Positions 1 to 8,439 of a DNA stretch of 64,000 nt are shown here, piece after piece. The notes beneath the pieces are model-generated. The model was not told where the DNA came from. It did not search any database and saw only the letters and a program-made list of their open reading frames with translations. Every line of letters begins with the position of its first letter. The stretch's first letter is position 1. The translations under genes were made by a program, and so were the position numbers. The stretch is from contig NZ_JAAEAA010000006.1 in NCBI RefSeq assembly GCF_010119545.1, positions 124,001-188,000 of the forward strand. Direction: 5' to 3'. The DNA comes from Pontibacter fetidus (GTDB lineage: Bacteria > Bacteroidota > Bacteroidia > Cytophagales > Hymenobacteraceae).

Positions 1-300
1 AACAACTACCAGTCAAACAAGATCAGAGAAATAAACTTGGATGTGGTAGCAAAAATGATGGCTGTTGAAGCTGAATTTAAAGGCAACCAGGAACTAATCG
101 ATCAGAAATGCAAAGCTATCTGCTCTGTTCGCGATGAGAAACTGGAGAACGTGTTAAGCACTGCACAGTACAGCAACTACTTCGGTTCTCGCAAGGTATA
201 TAGCAAATACGACAAAGAATTTGTTGCCAGCGCCGGACAGGAAATAGATAATACAAAAAGCCTGGCAGCCGCAAACACTGACGCTGTAACAGTAAACTAA
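1..300 (+). CDS. C-terminal part of a hypothetical protein (5' end outside window)
   Basis: The reading frame is open from the first base of the window, so the gene starts upstream and only its last 99 residues are visible. A TTG at 37 could start a shorter protein, but the frame reads sensibly before it. The visible part is charged and mostly helical, with two Cys residues (CKAIC) and the stretch QYSNYFG near its middle. The pattern resembles small secreted helical proteins of Bacteroidota that bind stress signals or metals (LTXXQ/Spy-like), but that is only an impression. A strong terminator follows directly, so this is the last gene of its transcript. Confidence 0.6.
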   Translation, partial: NNYQSNKIREINLDVVAKMMAVEAEFKGNQELIDQKCKAICSVRDEKLENVLSTAQYSNYFGSRKVYSKYDKEFVASAGQEIDNTKSLAAANTDAVTVN

Positions 301-321
301 AATATAACCAATCTATAAAAC

Positions 322-356
322 AAAAGGGCCGCTAACTATAGCGGCCCTTTTGTTTT
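322..356 (+). terminator. Rho-independent terminator after the first gene
   Basis: A perfect 12-bp stem (AAAAGGGCCGCT at 322-333, AGCGGCCCTTTT at 340-351) encloses a six-base loop and is followed by GTTTTATT. It lies 22 bases after the stop codon at 300. The same hairpin may also stop the convergent gldC transcript, because the stem carries A-runs on its left side. Confidence 0.85.
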
Positions 357-369
357 ATTATAGCACATA

Positions 370-711
370 CTATTGATTGTTCTTCTGGCGTTCTGCTTCT
401 ACATGATTCATCAGGTCTTCGCAAAGCGCTTTCATTTTCTGGGCCATTACGCTGTCGCTGGTAGCTGTAGCTATACTTTGCGCCATAGCACCGATAGTAT
501 CAATGTAAAAGTATTTCATCTCATCTACCGGCATGTCCTTTGTCCATAGGTCTATCTTCATGGTACCGGCTTCATCTCTGTCCCAAAGCGAAATGTTAAT
601 GGCTTTTGCAAAATGGATCTTTTCTCCGGCATCAGTTGCGCGCCAGCTAATGGCTTCCGGTATCTTCTGATCATCCAGTGCTATGCTAAAGTATATTTCT
701 GACTTCTTCAT
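370..711 (-). CDS. gldC: GldC, gliding motility-associated protein
   Basis: This 113-residue protein matches GldC, a small protein of Bacteroidota found associated with gliding and type IX secretion genes. The conserved block LWTKDMPVDEMK lies at about residues 55-66, and the length agrees with the family. There is no signal peptide or membrane segment, so it is probably cytoplasmic. Its biochemical role is not known. The start ATG at 711 gives the family's usual N-terminus (MKKSEI). It is divergent from the lipoprotein gene that starts at 789 and shares about 80 bases of promoter region with it. The gldAFG genes lie 3-6 kb away on the same strand. Confidence 0.88.
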   Translation of the reverse strand: MKKSEIYFSIALDDQKIPEAISWRATDAGEKIHFAKAINISLWDRDEAGTMKIDLWTKDMPVDEMKYFYIDTIGAMAQSIATATSDSVMAQKMKALCEDLMNHVEAERQKNNQ

Positions 712-788
712 TTTACTAATTTTTAAACTTTATAGTATCTAAATCTCGTAATATGCCTGATTACATATATTACCTACAAAGTTACGCG

Positions 789-1814
789 ATGCGCCACGGA
801 ATAAAAACACTCTTTACGCTTTTTACCCTTATGCTCTTTTCCGGTTGCTCCGCTATTTTAACCAGGTCTGACAAAACATATGCGGTTGGCTTTTATAACC
901 TCGAGAAACTATACGACAGCAAAGCCAATGCCCGCAACATGGATTATACACCTAACGGCCCCATGAAATGGACCGATGCCCGTTACCAGCAGAAACTTAA
1001 GAACATGGCACAGGCCATAGCAACTATAGGTGGTAAAGATGGCCCTGCCATACTTGGTGTAACAGAAGCTGAAAGCCACAAAGTGCTCGACGATTTGGTG
1101 CTTACTCCCCCGTTAAAGAAAAAGAAGTATAAGGTGATCCATTTTGAATCGGAAGACCCACTGGGGCTGGATGTTGCTTTACTCTATAACCCGAAGCGCT
1201 TTAAACCTACCTACCAGAAACTGGTGAAAGTGAATTACCCGCAAAAGAATTTTAAAGGCAAAGATATAGTACAGGTAAAGGGCTTGATGTCTGGGGAACC
1301 GGTAACCATTTACGTGAACCACTGGCCACCAAACTATGGCAACACCCGCCAGGGCAACCGAAACCGCCAAGCCGCAGCTAAAAAGCTACGCCAACAAATA
1401 GATGCCGAACTAAAAACCAACCCCGATGCTAACATTATAGTGATGGGAGATTTTGACGAAGAGCCAAAGTCTAAAGTATTACAGCAAACCCTGAAAGCCA
1501 ACGGCAGGCCAAACCCATACTATAAAGACGAACTGTTCAATACGTTTTATATTAACTACGTGCAGGGCTTAGGCAGCTATTTTAAGCGGGGCGATTTTAA
1601 GATGCTGGATCAGGTAATGGTATCGAAAGGGATGCTGGACAGCAAAGGCCTGGAATATGTGATGGGTTCAGCTGAGATACATGACCCGGAATTTCTGAAA
1701 TATACTTTTGGAAAGTATAAAAACACGCCACGCACCACTTTTTCGGGAACCACCTACATGGGTGGTTTCTCTGATCACTTCCCGGTGTTTATAAAAGTTA
1801 AAGTTGTAAAGTAA
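789..1814 (+). CDS. Endonuclease/exonuclease/phosphatase-family lipoprotein
   Basis: A secreted lipoprotein of the EEP fold, which cleaves phosphodiester bonds in nucleic acids or phosphomonoesters. The usual active-site blocks are visible: an Asn/Glu strand (GFYNLEKLYD), GDFDEEP as the metal- and phosphate-binding loop, and SDHFPV near the C-terminus. The start at 789 is preferred over the longer frame at 753 because it puts a short, typical signal peptide before the lipobox FSGC. The first 12 residues of the longer version would precede a normal signal. The substrate cannot be told from sequence. A terminator follows. Confidence 0.8.
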   Translation: MRHGIKTLFTLFTLMLFSGCSAILTRSDKTYAVGFYNLEKLYDSKANARNMDYTPNGPMKWTDARYQQKLKNMAQAIATIGGKDGPAILGVTEAESHKVLDDLVLTPPLKKKKYKVIHFESEDPLGLDVALLYNPKRFKPTYQKLVKVNYPQKNFKGKDIVQVKGLMSGEPVTIYVNHWPPNYGNTRQGNRNRQAAAKKLRQQIDAELKTNPDANIIVMGDFDEEPKSKVLQQTLKANGRPNPYYKDELFNTFYINYVQGLGSYFKRGDFKMLDQVMVSKGMLDSKGLEYVMGSAEIHDPEFLKYTFGKYKNTPRTTFSGTTYMGGFSDHFPVFIKVKVVK

Positions 1815-1842
1815 GAGAAGAGAGCAAGTATAAAATAAGTCC

Positions 1843-1867
1843 AAGATGCCAGCGTGCATCTTTTTTT
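1843..1867 (+). terminator. Terminator of the EEP lipoprotein gene
   Basis: AAGATGC at 1843-1849 pairs with GCATCTT at 1856-1862 across a six-base loop, followed by a run of T. Confidence 0.7.
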
Positions 1868-1885
1868 GTGCCTTATAGGTTGCTA

Positions 1886-1922
1886 TAAAATACAGAAGGC
1901 GGGCTTATGGGCCCGCCTTCTG
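1886..1922 (-). terminator. Terminator of dnaN
   Basis: CAGAAGGCGGGC (1893-1904) pairs perfectly with GCCCGCCTTCTG (1911-1922). On the minus strand it comes 22 bases after the dnaN stop and is followed by TATTTTAT. Confidence 0.75.
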
Positions 1923-1944
1923 CGCGTTAGGAGAAATATACTCC

Positions 1945-3069
1945 TTATACGTAGTTGTTCAGCATTACAGGCATTACCAGCATCAAAACATTTTCGTTTT
2001 CTTCGTTGGCAACTGGCATCAGTAATCCTGCTCTATTCGGAGTAGATAATTCAAATGCTATTTCATCAGAATCCATGTTGTTCAGCATCTCAAGCAGGAA
2101 CTTGGCGTTAAAGCCAATCTCCATATCTTCGCCTTCATACTGGCAGGCTAAACGCTCATTTGCCTCATTCGAGAAATCAAGGTCTTCAGCAGACACCTGC
2201 AGCTCTGAACCAGACAATTTAAGACGGATTTGGTGGGTAGTTTTGTTTGAGTAAATAGAGATACGCTTAACAGAGCTTAGCAGCGCCTGGCGTTCAATTA
2301 CCAGTTTGTTCGGGTTCTGTACAGGTATAACATTCTCATAATCCGGGTAACGCTCATCAATCAAACGGCAGATCATACGGATATTATCGAAGCTGAAGAA
2401 CGCGTTTGAGTTGTTGAACTCCACACGAACTGAAGTAGCTTCCGTTGGTAATGTAGACTTTAATAAAGTGAAAGCCTTACGAGGAATGATCAGGGATGCT
2501 TCCTGGCTTGTTGCAATATCAGTACGGCGGTAGCGCAGCAAACGGTGACCGTCTGTAGCTACAAACGTAACGTTATCAGAACGCAGCTGTACAAAAATAC
2601 CTGTCATGGCCGGGCGAAGCTCATCGTTGCTAACTGCAAAAATGGTCTTGTTAATGGCGCGTGAAAGCACATTAGAAGGGATCTCGATCGCGTTGCCACC
2701 TTTAACAACCGGTACACGCGGGAAATCAGTAGCATTCTCGCCAGACAGTTTGTAGCGGCCGTTTGAGGAGCTGATCTCGATGGTATACGTTTCTTCGTCG
2801 ATTGTGAAAGTTACCGGCTGGTCTGGCAGGTTCTTCAGGGTATCCAGCAAAATTCTGGCAGGAGCGGCAATACGGCCATTCTCTTTCGCCTCTACCGGTA
2901 ACTCCGTTATCATAGAAGTTTCCAGGTCGCTGGCTGTGATAGTAAGTGTGCTGTCGCTTATTTCGAACAAAAAGTTCTCAAGGATGGGCACTACCGGGTT
3001 GTTGGTTACTACCCCATTTATGCTGGCTAACTGCTTAAGCAGCGCAGATGAAGAAACAATAAATTTCAT
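1945..3069 (-). CDS. dnaN: DNA polymerase III subunit beta (sliding clamp)
   Basis: The 374-residue protein has the normal length and three-domain layout of the bacterial beta clamp, which encircles DNA and tethers the replicative polymerase. The N-terminus (MKFIVSSSALLKQL) and the C-terminus ending LVMPVMLNN are typical; the C-terminal region forms part of the pocket that binds clamp-binding peptides. The ATG at 3069 is the only sensible start. It is not next to dnaA here, so it is a stand-alone gene, as is common in Bacteroidota. Its own terminator follows, and a TAACTTTG promoter element lies about 30 bases upstream. Confidence 0.97.
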   Translation of the reverse strand: MKFIVSSSALLKQLASINGVVTNNPVVPILENFLFEISDSTLTITASDLETSMITELPVEAKENGRIAAPARILLDTLKNLPDQPVTFTIDEETYTIEISSSNGRYKLSGENATDFPRVPVVKGGNAIEIPSNVLSRAINKTIFAVSNDELRPAMTGIFVQLRSDNVTFVATDGHRLLRYRRTDIATSQEASLIIPRKAFTLLKSTLPTEATSVRVEFNNSNAFFSFDNIRMICRLIDERYPDYENVIPVQNPNKLVIERQALLSSVKRISIYSNKTTHQIRLKLSGSELQVSAEDLDFSNEANERLACQYEGEDMEIGFNAKFLLEMLNNMDSDEIAFELSTPNRAGLLMPVANEENENVLMLVMPVMLNNYV

Positions 3070-3095
3070 TCTATATCCCTATAATGTTATTTAGG

Positions 3096-3103
3096 CAAAG
3101 TTA
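3096..3103 (-). promoter_or_regulatory. Putative -7 element of dnaN promoter
   Basis: On the minus strand this reads TAACTTTG, matching the Bacteroidota -7 consensus TAnnTTTG, 27 bases before the dnaN start codon. No clear TTTG at -33 is visible, so the assignment is tentative. Confidence 0.4.
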
Positions 3104-3175
3104 AAAATAATTCGGATTTATACTAAGTATAGTTATAAAGGTTTTTGAAGTTTTACCTCGCATTTAAGCTTTATT

Positions 3176-4876
3176 TCAGAATTTTTCATACTTCCGCTTG
3201 CGCAAGTAATACCGCGTTACCCCAAACAATGCCAGCAGTACAATTGGTGCTAACAAGTTAAGCAATTGCCAATACGTTTTCTCTTCCTGCACACGTACTT
3301 TATCTAACGGACGAAGCTTGATTTCCTTGCTACGAACGTTAATTAATCCTTCTGAATCCAACAGGTAGTGGATGGTGTTCATGGCCAGTTCCTTGTTGGC
3401 AAACTTGATGTTGTTATACCTGTCAAAGCCGAGCTCGTAGGCTTGTCCGGTGCGCGGGTTCACATCATTCCGTATCAGGTCGCCATCCGAGAATACAGCA
3501 ATTTTAGTAGGTACTCCGTCCTCTTTTATAGTTGTAGCAGTTATACCTTCCGGAACACGTCGGTTACGGAACAGTGATGTAAAAGTACCTTCCAGCAAAT
3601 AACCTACGGCCTGCTCGCCTGCCTGGTATTGTTCCGGGTTAACTTCCATACGAGCTTCTTCCAGCGTCAGCGGAACGGGTGCCTGCATGATGCGCGAATA
3701 ACGCGAAGTATAAACCAAGGGTGTTTTGCGAACACCAGACGCTTTTACGGTATCTATCGTTCCGATGAATTTGCTATAAACGGCATCCAGGTTCCGGGTA
3801 ATCGGGTGCTTGCTATACTTGTTCAGTAACGGGAAAAAGCGCCAGTTAAGCATTTCGGTCTGTGGTTTGCCGCCGGTGTAGCCTGTTACCAAAGGTATAA
3901 ACCCGGAATTCAGGTCCATGATCAGGGTCGGGTTAAAGCGCACGCCGTACTTGAAGAACAGGTCGTCCAGGTTATGGTTATACGGCATGGCAAAGGTGCC
4001 ACCGGTTCCCAGGCTATCGAGACTGGCATTCAGGGCATCCACAAAAAACACTGCTTTGCCACCATTCATAATAAACTGGTCAATCTTAAATTTGTCCGCT
4101 TCACTATAAGCAGTTGTTGGTTTCGCAACTATGATCAGATCCAACCCTTGTAAAGACGGAATCTGATCTAAATCCCCTAAAGCAACGCGATAATATTCCT
4201 GTAGCGAGCCAAGCAGGTCTGTTGCCTGTTGTTGCGGCAACTCGCCCTGCCCTGTTATGTACCCGATAATCTTATTTCCCTGGAAAGCTACTTTGCGCAC
4301 GGCGGTGGCCAGTTCGTACTCCACTCCTTCCACCGACTGGTTCAGGCGCTCATCGGGCGAGGCTGCCAGGTTACCTTTCAGAAAATTAACACCTGATTCT
4401 TTGCCCTTATACTTTACCACAGCTCCCGGAAAAACAAGACGTTCTACCTGTTTGCCTTCTTCGGTCGCTTTCAGGTTGGTTGGCTGTATGCCTTTTTGCG
4501 CCAACTGCTGCATATACTCAGCTCGCTTCTTTTCATCCGTTATAGAGTTGGGGTCAAAGAAAGTATAGCGCACATTGCCATCGGCATAAATCCGGAACTC
4601 ATCCAGCGTCTCTCTTACAGATTGCTGCAAGCGTTTAAAACCAGCCGGAAAATCCCCTTCCAGGTATACCTCCACCACCACCTGGTCCTGCAAATTACCC
4701 AGCATCTGCTCTGTTACCGGCGATATGGAATAACGTTTGTCCTCGGTCAGATCTATCCTGAAAAAGTAATTGTAAACCAGTATATTAAGAACCACCAATA
4801 CAACTATAGCTATAAGGTAGCGGGTAAGGTCGCGGCGGCGGTTAGTAGTTGGTTTTATCGTCTCCTGCGTTACCAT
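3176..4876 (-). CDS. gldG: GldG, gliding-associated ABC transporter auxiliary protein
   Basis: The 566-residue protein has one N-terminal membrane segment (about residues 19-40), a large extracytoplasmic domain of the ABC_transp_aux type, and a C-terminal membrane segment (about residues 540-560) with a basic tail (RKRKYEKF). This is the GldG layout. GldG works with GldF and GldA as an ABC transporter needed for gliding in Flavobacterium; the substrate is unknown. Its start overlaps the end of gldF by seven bases, so the two are translated together. About 100 bases separate its stop from the dnaN start, with no obvious terminator. Confidence 0.92.
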   Translation of the reverse strand: MVTQETIKPTTNRRRDLTRYLIAIVVLVVLNILVYNYFFRIDLTEDKRYSISPVTEQMLGNLQDQVVVEVYLEGDFPAGFKRLQQSVRETLDEFRIYADGNVRYTFFDPNSITDEKKRAEYMQQLAQKGIQPTNLKATEEGKQVERLVFPGAVVKYKGKESGVNFLKGNLAASPDERLNQSVEGVEYELATAVRKVAFQGNKIIGYITGQGELPQQQATDLLGSLQEYYRVALGDLDQIPSLQGLDLIIVAKPTTAYSEADKFKIDQFIMNGGKAVFFVDALNASLDSLGTGGTFAMPYNHNLDDLFFKYGVRFNPTLIMDLNSGFIPLVTGYTGGKPQTEMLNWRFFPLLNKYSKHPITRNLDAVYSKFIGTIDTVKASGVRKTPLVYTSRYSRIMQAPVPLTLEEARMEVNPEQYQAGEQAVGYLLEGTFTSLFRNRRVPEGITATTIKEDGVPTKIAVFSDGDLIRNDVNPRTGQAYELGFDRYNNIKFANKELAMNTIHYLLDSEGLINVRSKEIKLRPLDKVRVQEEKTYWQLLNLLAPIVLLALFGVTRYYLRKRKYEKF

Positions 4877-5601
4877 TTTCTGCTGCTTAAAACAAGTTTA
4901 GTAGATAGGATCATGATGGCAATAACTGTTAAAAAGTAGAGCACATCGCGGGAGTCGATCAGGCCTTTACTGATGGCATCGTAGTGGTAGGAAATGCCCA
5001 GTTGGCTGATAAAATAACTATAGCTTGCCAGCGCCGGAATAGATGCCAGCAGGTCGAAGCCGGTATAGATGATGTAGCAAAGGAACAAGGCAACTATAAA
5101 CGAAATGATCTGGTTGCTGGAGATGGAAGAAGCAAATACGCCAATGGCACAGAACACACCCGCGAGAAAGACAAGCCCCAGGTACGAGCCTACCACTGCG
5201 GCAGAATCGACGTTACCGGCCGGGTTACCCAACTCATAAACGGTATAATAATAAAGCAACGTTGGCAGCAAAGCAAATAGTACCAGTAGTAGCGCAGCGA
5301 AGTATTTCCCTAGTATAAGCTGCAGATCTGTAATGGGTTTGGTCAGGAGCAGTTCAATTGTTCCTTCACGTTTCTCTTCGGCAAAAGTACGCATGGTGAT
5401 GGCCGGAATCAGGAAAAGAAACAGCCACGGTGCCATCGAGAAAAGTGTCTGCATATCGGCAAAGCCATAGGTCAGTACGCTGCTCTCCGGAAACACCCAC
5501 ATGAACATACCAGTAGCTACCAAAAACACCGTGATCACCATATAAGCGATCAGCGAGTTCAGGAAGCCGTTAAATTCTTTTTTAAGTATAGCGAGCATCA
5601 T
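4870..5601 (-). CDS. gldF: GldF, ABC-2 type permease
   Basis: This 243-residue protein has six predicted membrane segments and the ABC-2 permease pattern. The cytoplasmic stretch EEKREGTIELLLTKPI, about residues 73-88, is typical of NosY/GldF permeases and contacts the ATPase. It forms the channel part of the GldAFG transporter. The gene follows gldA by 68 bases and overlaps gldG by seven. The gap before it is filled by an AT-rich palindromic repeat, so translation of gldF is not coupled to gldA. The length is normal for the family. Confidence 0.92.
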   Translation of the reverse strand: MMLAILKKEFNGFLNSLIAYMVITVFLVATGMFMWVFPESSVLTYGFADMQTLFSMAPWLFLFLIPAITMRTFAEEKREGTIELLLTKPITDLQLILGKYFAALLLVLFALLPTLLYYYTVYELGNPAGNVDSAAVVGSYLGLVFLAGVFCAIGVFASSISSNQIISFIVALFLCYIIYTGFDLLASIPALASYSYFISQLGISYHYDAISKGLIDSRDVLYFLTVIAIMILSTKLVLSSRKW

Positions 5602-5603
5602 TT

Positions 5604-5680
5604 TAATTAGTAATGACGAATGATTAATGAATAATTTTCAGCAAAGTATTACTCATTAATCATTACTAATTATTCATTTT
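5604..5680. repeat. AT-rich palindromic repeat between gldA and gldF (copy R1)
   Basis: Two imperfect inverted arms built from TAATGA, CGAATGATTAATGA and ACTAATTATTCAT words. The left arm is about 5606-5637 and the right arm about 5647-5680. The right arm runs into the gldA gene and supplies its stop codon and last residues (KNE). Related sequences occur at 6596-6627 and inside rnpB at 25806-25870. Confidence 0.75.
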
Positions 5681-6587
5681 TTGTCAGTTGTTGGAATATC
5701 TGTTCGAGTGAGTTTTCTTCCTGACGTAACCCAACCAATGGCCAGTTTTGCTCTGCCGCAATCCGGAAAACCGATGCGCGAATATCAGCATCCTGGCGGG
5801 ATGTTACGCGGTAGGTATTGTTTTGTACAGGCTCTACGTTTTCTACGCCAGCTATAGTTTGTAGCAACTCAATAGCTATAGGCTGTTCAAACTCTACTAA
5901 TGTTACCTTGGCTCTTGCGTTACCAGCCTGCAGGCTTGCTACATCGCTGTTTGCTACCAGTTTGCCCCGGTTTATGATCACCACACGGTCGCAGATGGCC
6001 GTGACCTCCTGCATAATATGTGTCGAGAAAATAACTGTCTTGTCCTGCCCAATGCGTTTGATAAGCGAACGGATCTCTACGATCTGATTAGGGTCGAGGC
6101 CAGTGGTAGGTTCATCCAGGATAAGTACCTGCGGGTCGTGAACCAGCGCCTGCGCCAGGCCAACCCGCTGCCGGTATCCTTTTGATAAAGCGCCTATTTT
6201 TTTACCTTGCTCTAATGTTAAACCGCATAGTTCTACCATTTCCTGCACGCGCGCTTTTGCCAGTTTCCCTTTCAGGCCATAGATAGAAGCTACAAACTCC
6301 AGGTATTCGTGCACATACATGTCCAGGTACAGGGGGTTATGCTCTGGCAAATAGCCAACCATGCGTCGGACGGCAATCGGGTCCTGTACTACGTCATGGC
6401 CGTTTACAACTATAGTTCCGGAAGTTGGTGGCAGGTAACAGGTCGCAATCTTCATGGTAGTAGATTTGCCGGCACCATTTGGCCCCAGGAAACCCAGTAT
6501 CTGCCCCTGCTCGACAGTAAACGAAATATCATCTACGGCGCGCTGCGACCCGAAAATCTTGGTAAGGTTCTTTACTTCTACAGACAA
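5670..6587 (-). CDS. gldA: GldA, ABC transporter ATP-binding subunit
   Basis: A 305-residue ATPase with Walker A GPNGAGKST (about residues 38-46), the signature LSKGYRQRVGLAQ and Walker B LILDEPTTGLDP. An extra C-terminal domain of about 80 residues follows, as in GldA. It powers the GldFG permease. Here gldA sits directly upstream of gldFG on the same strand; in Flavobacterium johnsoniae gldA is elsewhere in the genome (from memory). The last codons and the stop lie in an AT-rich repeat, so the C-terminal end has probably been remodelled by repeat insertion. The ATG at 6587 gives a normal N-terminus. Confidence 0.92.
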   Translation of the reverse strand: MSVEVKNLTKIFGSQRAVDDISFTVEQGQILGFLGPNGAGKSTTMKIATCYLPPTSGTIVVNGHDVVQDPIAVRRMVGYLPEHNPLYLDMYVHEYLEFVASIYGLKGKLAKARVQEMVELCGLTLEQGKKIGALSKGYRQRVGLAQALVHDPQVLILDEPTTGLDPNQIVEIRSLIKRIGQDKTVIFSTHIMQEVTAICDRVVIINRGKLVANSDVASLQAGNARAKVTLVEFEQPIAIELLQTIAGVENVEPVQNNTYRVTSRQDADIRASVFRIAAEQNWPLVGLRQEENSLEQIFQQLTKNE

Positions 6588-6595
6588 GGTGTTTA

Positions 6596-6627
6596 GTTAA
6601 TAATGACGAATTAGTAATGACTAATTA
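6596..6627. repeat. AT-rich repeat upstream of gldA (copy R2)
   Basis: The stretch contains TAATAATGACGAATTAGTAA and ACTAATTATT words, a shorter relative of the palindromic repeat downstream of gldA. It sits about 10 bases before the gldA start codon and so may lie in the leader of the gldA transcript. Confidence 0.6.
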
Positions 6628-6714
6628 TTTTTTGACAATTCTGTGATCTGACTTAATTCTGTAAATCTTACTTCAAAATTACTAAAATCCTGCTTATCCT
6701 TTAATCTTAAAAAT

Positions 6715-7425
6715 TTACTTCTGCTTTTGTATTCTGCCTTTAGGCATCAGCGGGCGGACTTCAATATCTACGTGGTGGTAGTTTGGATGAGACTCCAGGG
6801 CATGAACTATAGTTGAGGCTATGTCTTCGGGGCGCATCATGTTCTCTTTGGCAGTTATGTTCTCGAAGTTATCGAAGAAGTTGGTGTTAACAGAGCCCGG
6901 GTAAATGCAGGTAACCTTAATGCCATAGTTACGCACTTCTTTATACAATGCCTGCGAAATGCCACGTACTGCAAACTTACTGCCACAGTAACCCGACATT
7001 TCTTCGATACCGGTTGTGCCTGCTATGGATGAAATATTGATGATATGGCCTTCGCCCTGTTCTTTCATTTCAGGCAGTACCAGGCGTGTGCAGTAAAAAA
7101 CTCCGTTCACGTTGGTTTCAAACATGGTGTGCCAGTCATCTATACTTATCTCTTCCAGCTTACCCCCTATTCCCAGTCCTGCATTATTTACCAGTACGGC
7201 AACATGTACACCCAGTCGGCTTATAGTTTGATCGAACGCATGCTGTACCGATTCCGGGTAACGCACATCGCATTCAAAAAAGTGAAAATTATCGTTTTGC
7301 AGTTCAGGGGATGTTCTGCCCCAGCCGGCAACTATAGCACCTTTTTCTAGAAGTGCCTCTACGGTTGCTAACCCAATGCCTTTACTAACGCCGGTTACTA
7401 CCGCAATTTTACCTCGTAATTCCAT
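6715..7425 (-). CDS. SDR-family NAD(P)-dependent oxidoreductase
   Basis: A classical short-chain dehydrogenase of 236 residues. The cofactor loop TGVSKGIG (about residues 12-19), NNAG (about 82-85), the catalytic Ser and YCGSK are all present, so it should be active. The tail ends in basic residues (GRIQKQK). The substrate is not known; the ketoacyl reductase-like form fits many small alcohols or ketones. A second, divergent SDR gene lies 190 bases upstream on the same strand. The gap between them is filled with AAC/GTTAAA-type repeats, so they may be transcribed separately. Confidence 0.88.
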   Translation of the reverse strand: MELRGKIAVVTGVSKGIGLATVEALLEKGAIVAGWGRTSPELQNDNFHFFECDVRYPESVQHAFDQTISRLGVHVAVLVNNAGLGIGGKLEEISIDDWHTMFETNVNGVFYCTRLVLPEMKEQGEGHIINISSIAGTTGIEEMSGYCGSKFAVRGISQALYKEVRNYGIKVTCIYPGSVNTNFFDNFENITAKENMMRPEDIASTIVHALESHPNYHHVDIEVRPLMPKGRIQKQK

Positions 7426-7439
7426 AGTTTTATTAGTTG

Positions 7440-7615
7440 ATGGTTGTATTGTTGAATAGTTAAATTGTTAAATGGTTAATGGCAGAAGGTTAAATGGTTG
7501 TATGGTTGGTTCTACTGGAATTAAGACGAAAATATTGCGCCGCTACTATTCTCAAACTCCCAAACTCCTAAACTAAGTTACCTTTCTAACCTTCTAACTT
7601 CCAAACTTTCTAACT
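7440..7615. repeat. Low-complexity intergenic repeats between the two SDR genes
   Basis: The first half is built from GTTAAATGGTT-like words (about 7440-7510). The second half (about 7550-7612) is built from CAAACTCC and CTTTCTAACTT words. The second type recurs at 25430-25490 (as GTTAGAAA) and 25598-25632. These are non-coding, genome-dispersed intergenic sequences. Confidence 0.65.
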
Positions 7616-8323
7616 CTAAATGTCTCCCAACTGCGGTCTGATCAGTATTTCTTCTACCACACTGTTTTCCGACATGCAGTAGGCTCCCCAGATTGCCTTA
7701 GCTACGTCTTCTGATTTCATAAAGCGTTCCGGTGGCAGGTCTACTCCTTCCCAGCTGGCCGTTAGCGTGGCCCCCGGAAGTATAGCCGTTACTTTTACGT
7801 TGTGTTCTTTGGTTTCTTCGCGCAGCACTTTGGTCATGCCATACAAAGCGAATTTAGAAATGCAGTAAGAGCCACCATTTGTATAAGGCGTAATACTGGC
7901 TGTAGAGCACATGTTAAAAATATGTCCGGTGCGGCGCTTTATCATATCCATTACAAACGCTTTCGTAATATAATAGGCGCTATACAGGTTGGTGTTGATC
8001 ATAAATGGCAGCGCTTTATCATCCTCTTCGGTAACCTTGCCCGGTATAAAAAGGCCGCTGTTGTTCACCAGCACATCTACCTGCACCTTAAGCCCCTGTA
8101 CATATTTTATAAATGCAGTAACCGATTTTTGGTCGCTTAGGTCAGCTTGCTGGTAAAACACTTTAGAGAAAGTATAGGCCTGTTCTATCTCTAACTTCAA
8201 CTTTTGTAAGTCATTTTCGTTTCGGGAGCAAGTGATGATGTGGAACCCTTCTTTTGCAAAAAGTTCTACTACCGCTCTTCCAATACCTTTCGTGCCGCCT
8301 GTAACTAAAATGTATCGTTGCAT
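7616..8323 (-). CDS. SDR-family oxidoreductase (ketoacyl reductase-like)
   Basis: A 235-residue short-chain dehydrogenase with the cofactor loop TGGTKGIG (about residues 8-15), NNSG and YCISK at the active site. Only the Asn-Asn-Ser-Gly block departs from the usual NNAG, which is a common change. It is a divergent relative of the SDR next to it, not a recent copy. It is divergent from the mlaE-like gene at 8440, with about 116 bases between the two starts. Substrate not predictable. Confidence 0.87.
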   Translation of the reverse strand: MQRYILVTGGTKGIGRAVVELFAKEGFHIITCSRNENDLQKLKLEIEQAYTFSKVFYQQADLSDQKSVTAFIKYVQGLKVQVDVLVNNSGLFIPGKVTEEDDKALPFMINTNLYSAYYITKAFVMDMIKRRTGHIFNMCSTASITPYTNGGSYCISKFALYGMTKVLREETKEHNVKVTAILPGATLTASWEGVDLPPERFMKSEDVAKAIWGAYCMSENSVVEEILIRPQLGDI

Positions 8324-8439
8324 GTGGTATATGTCAAATTTTATATGTTTACTGAATTAAACCGTAAGATAGGGATTAAAAGGCTATTTTTGGCCTAAAC
8401 TTATCTAAACCCAAACGTTAAAAGAGATTAACCACCCCT

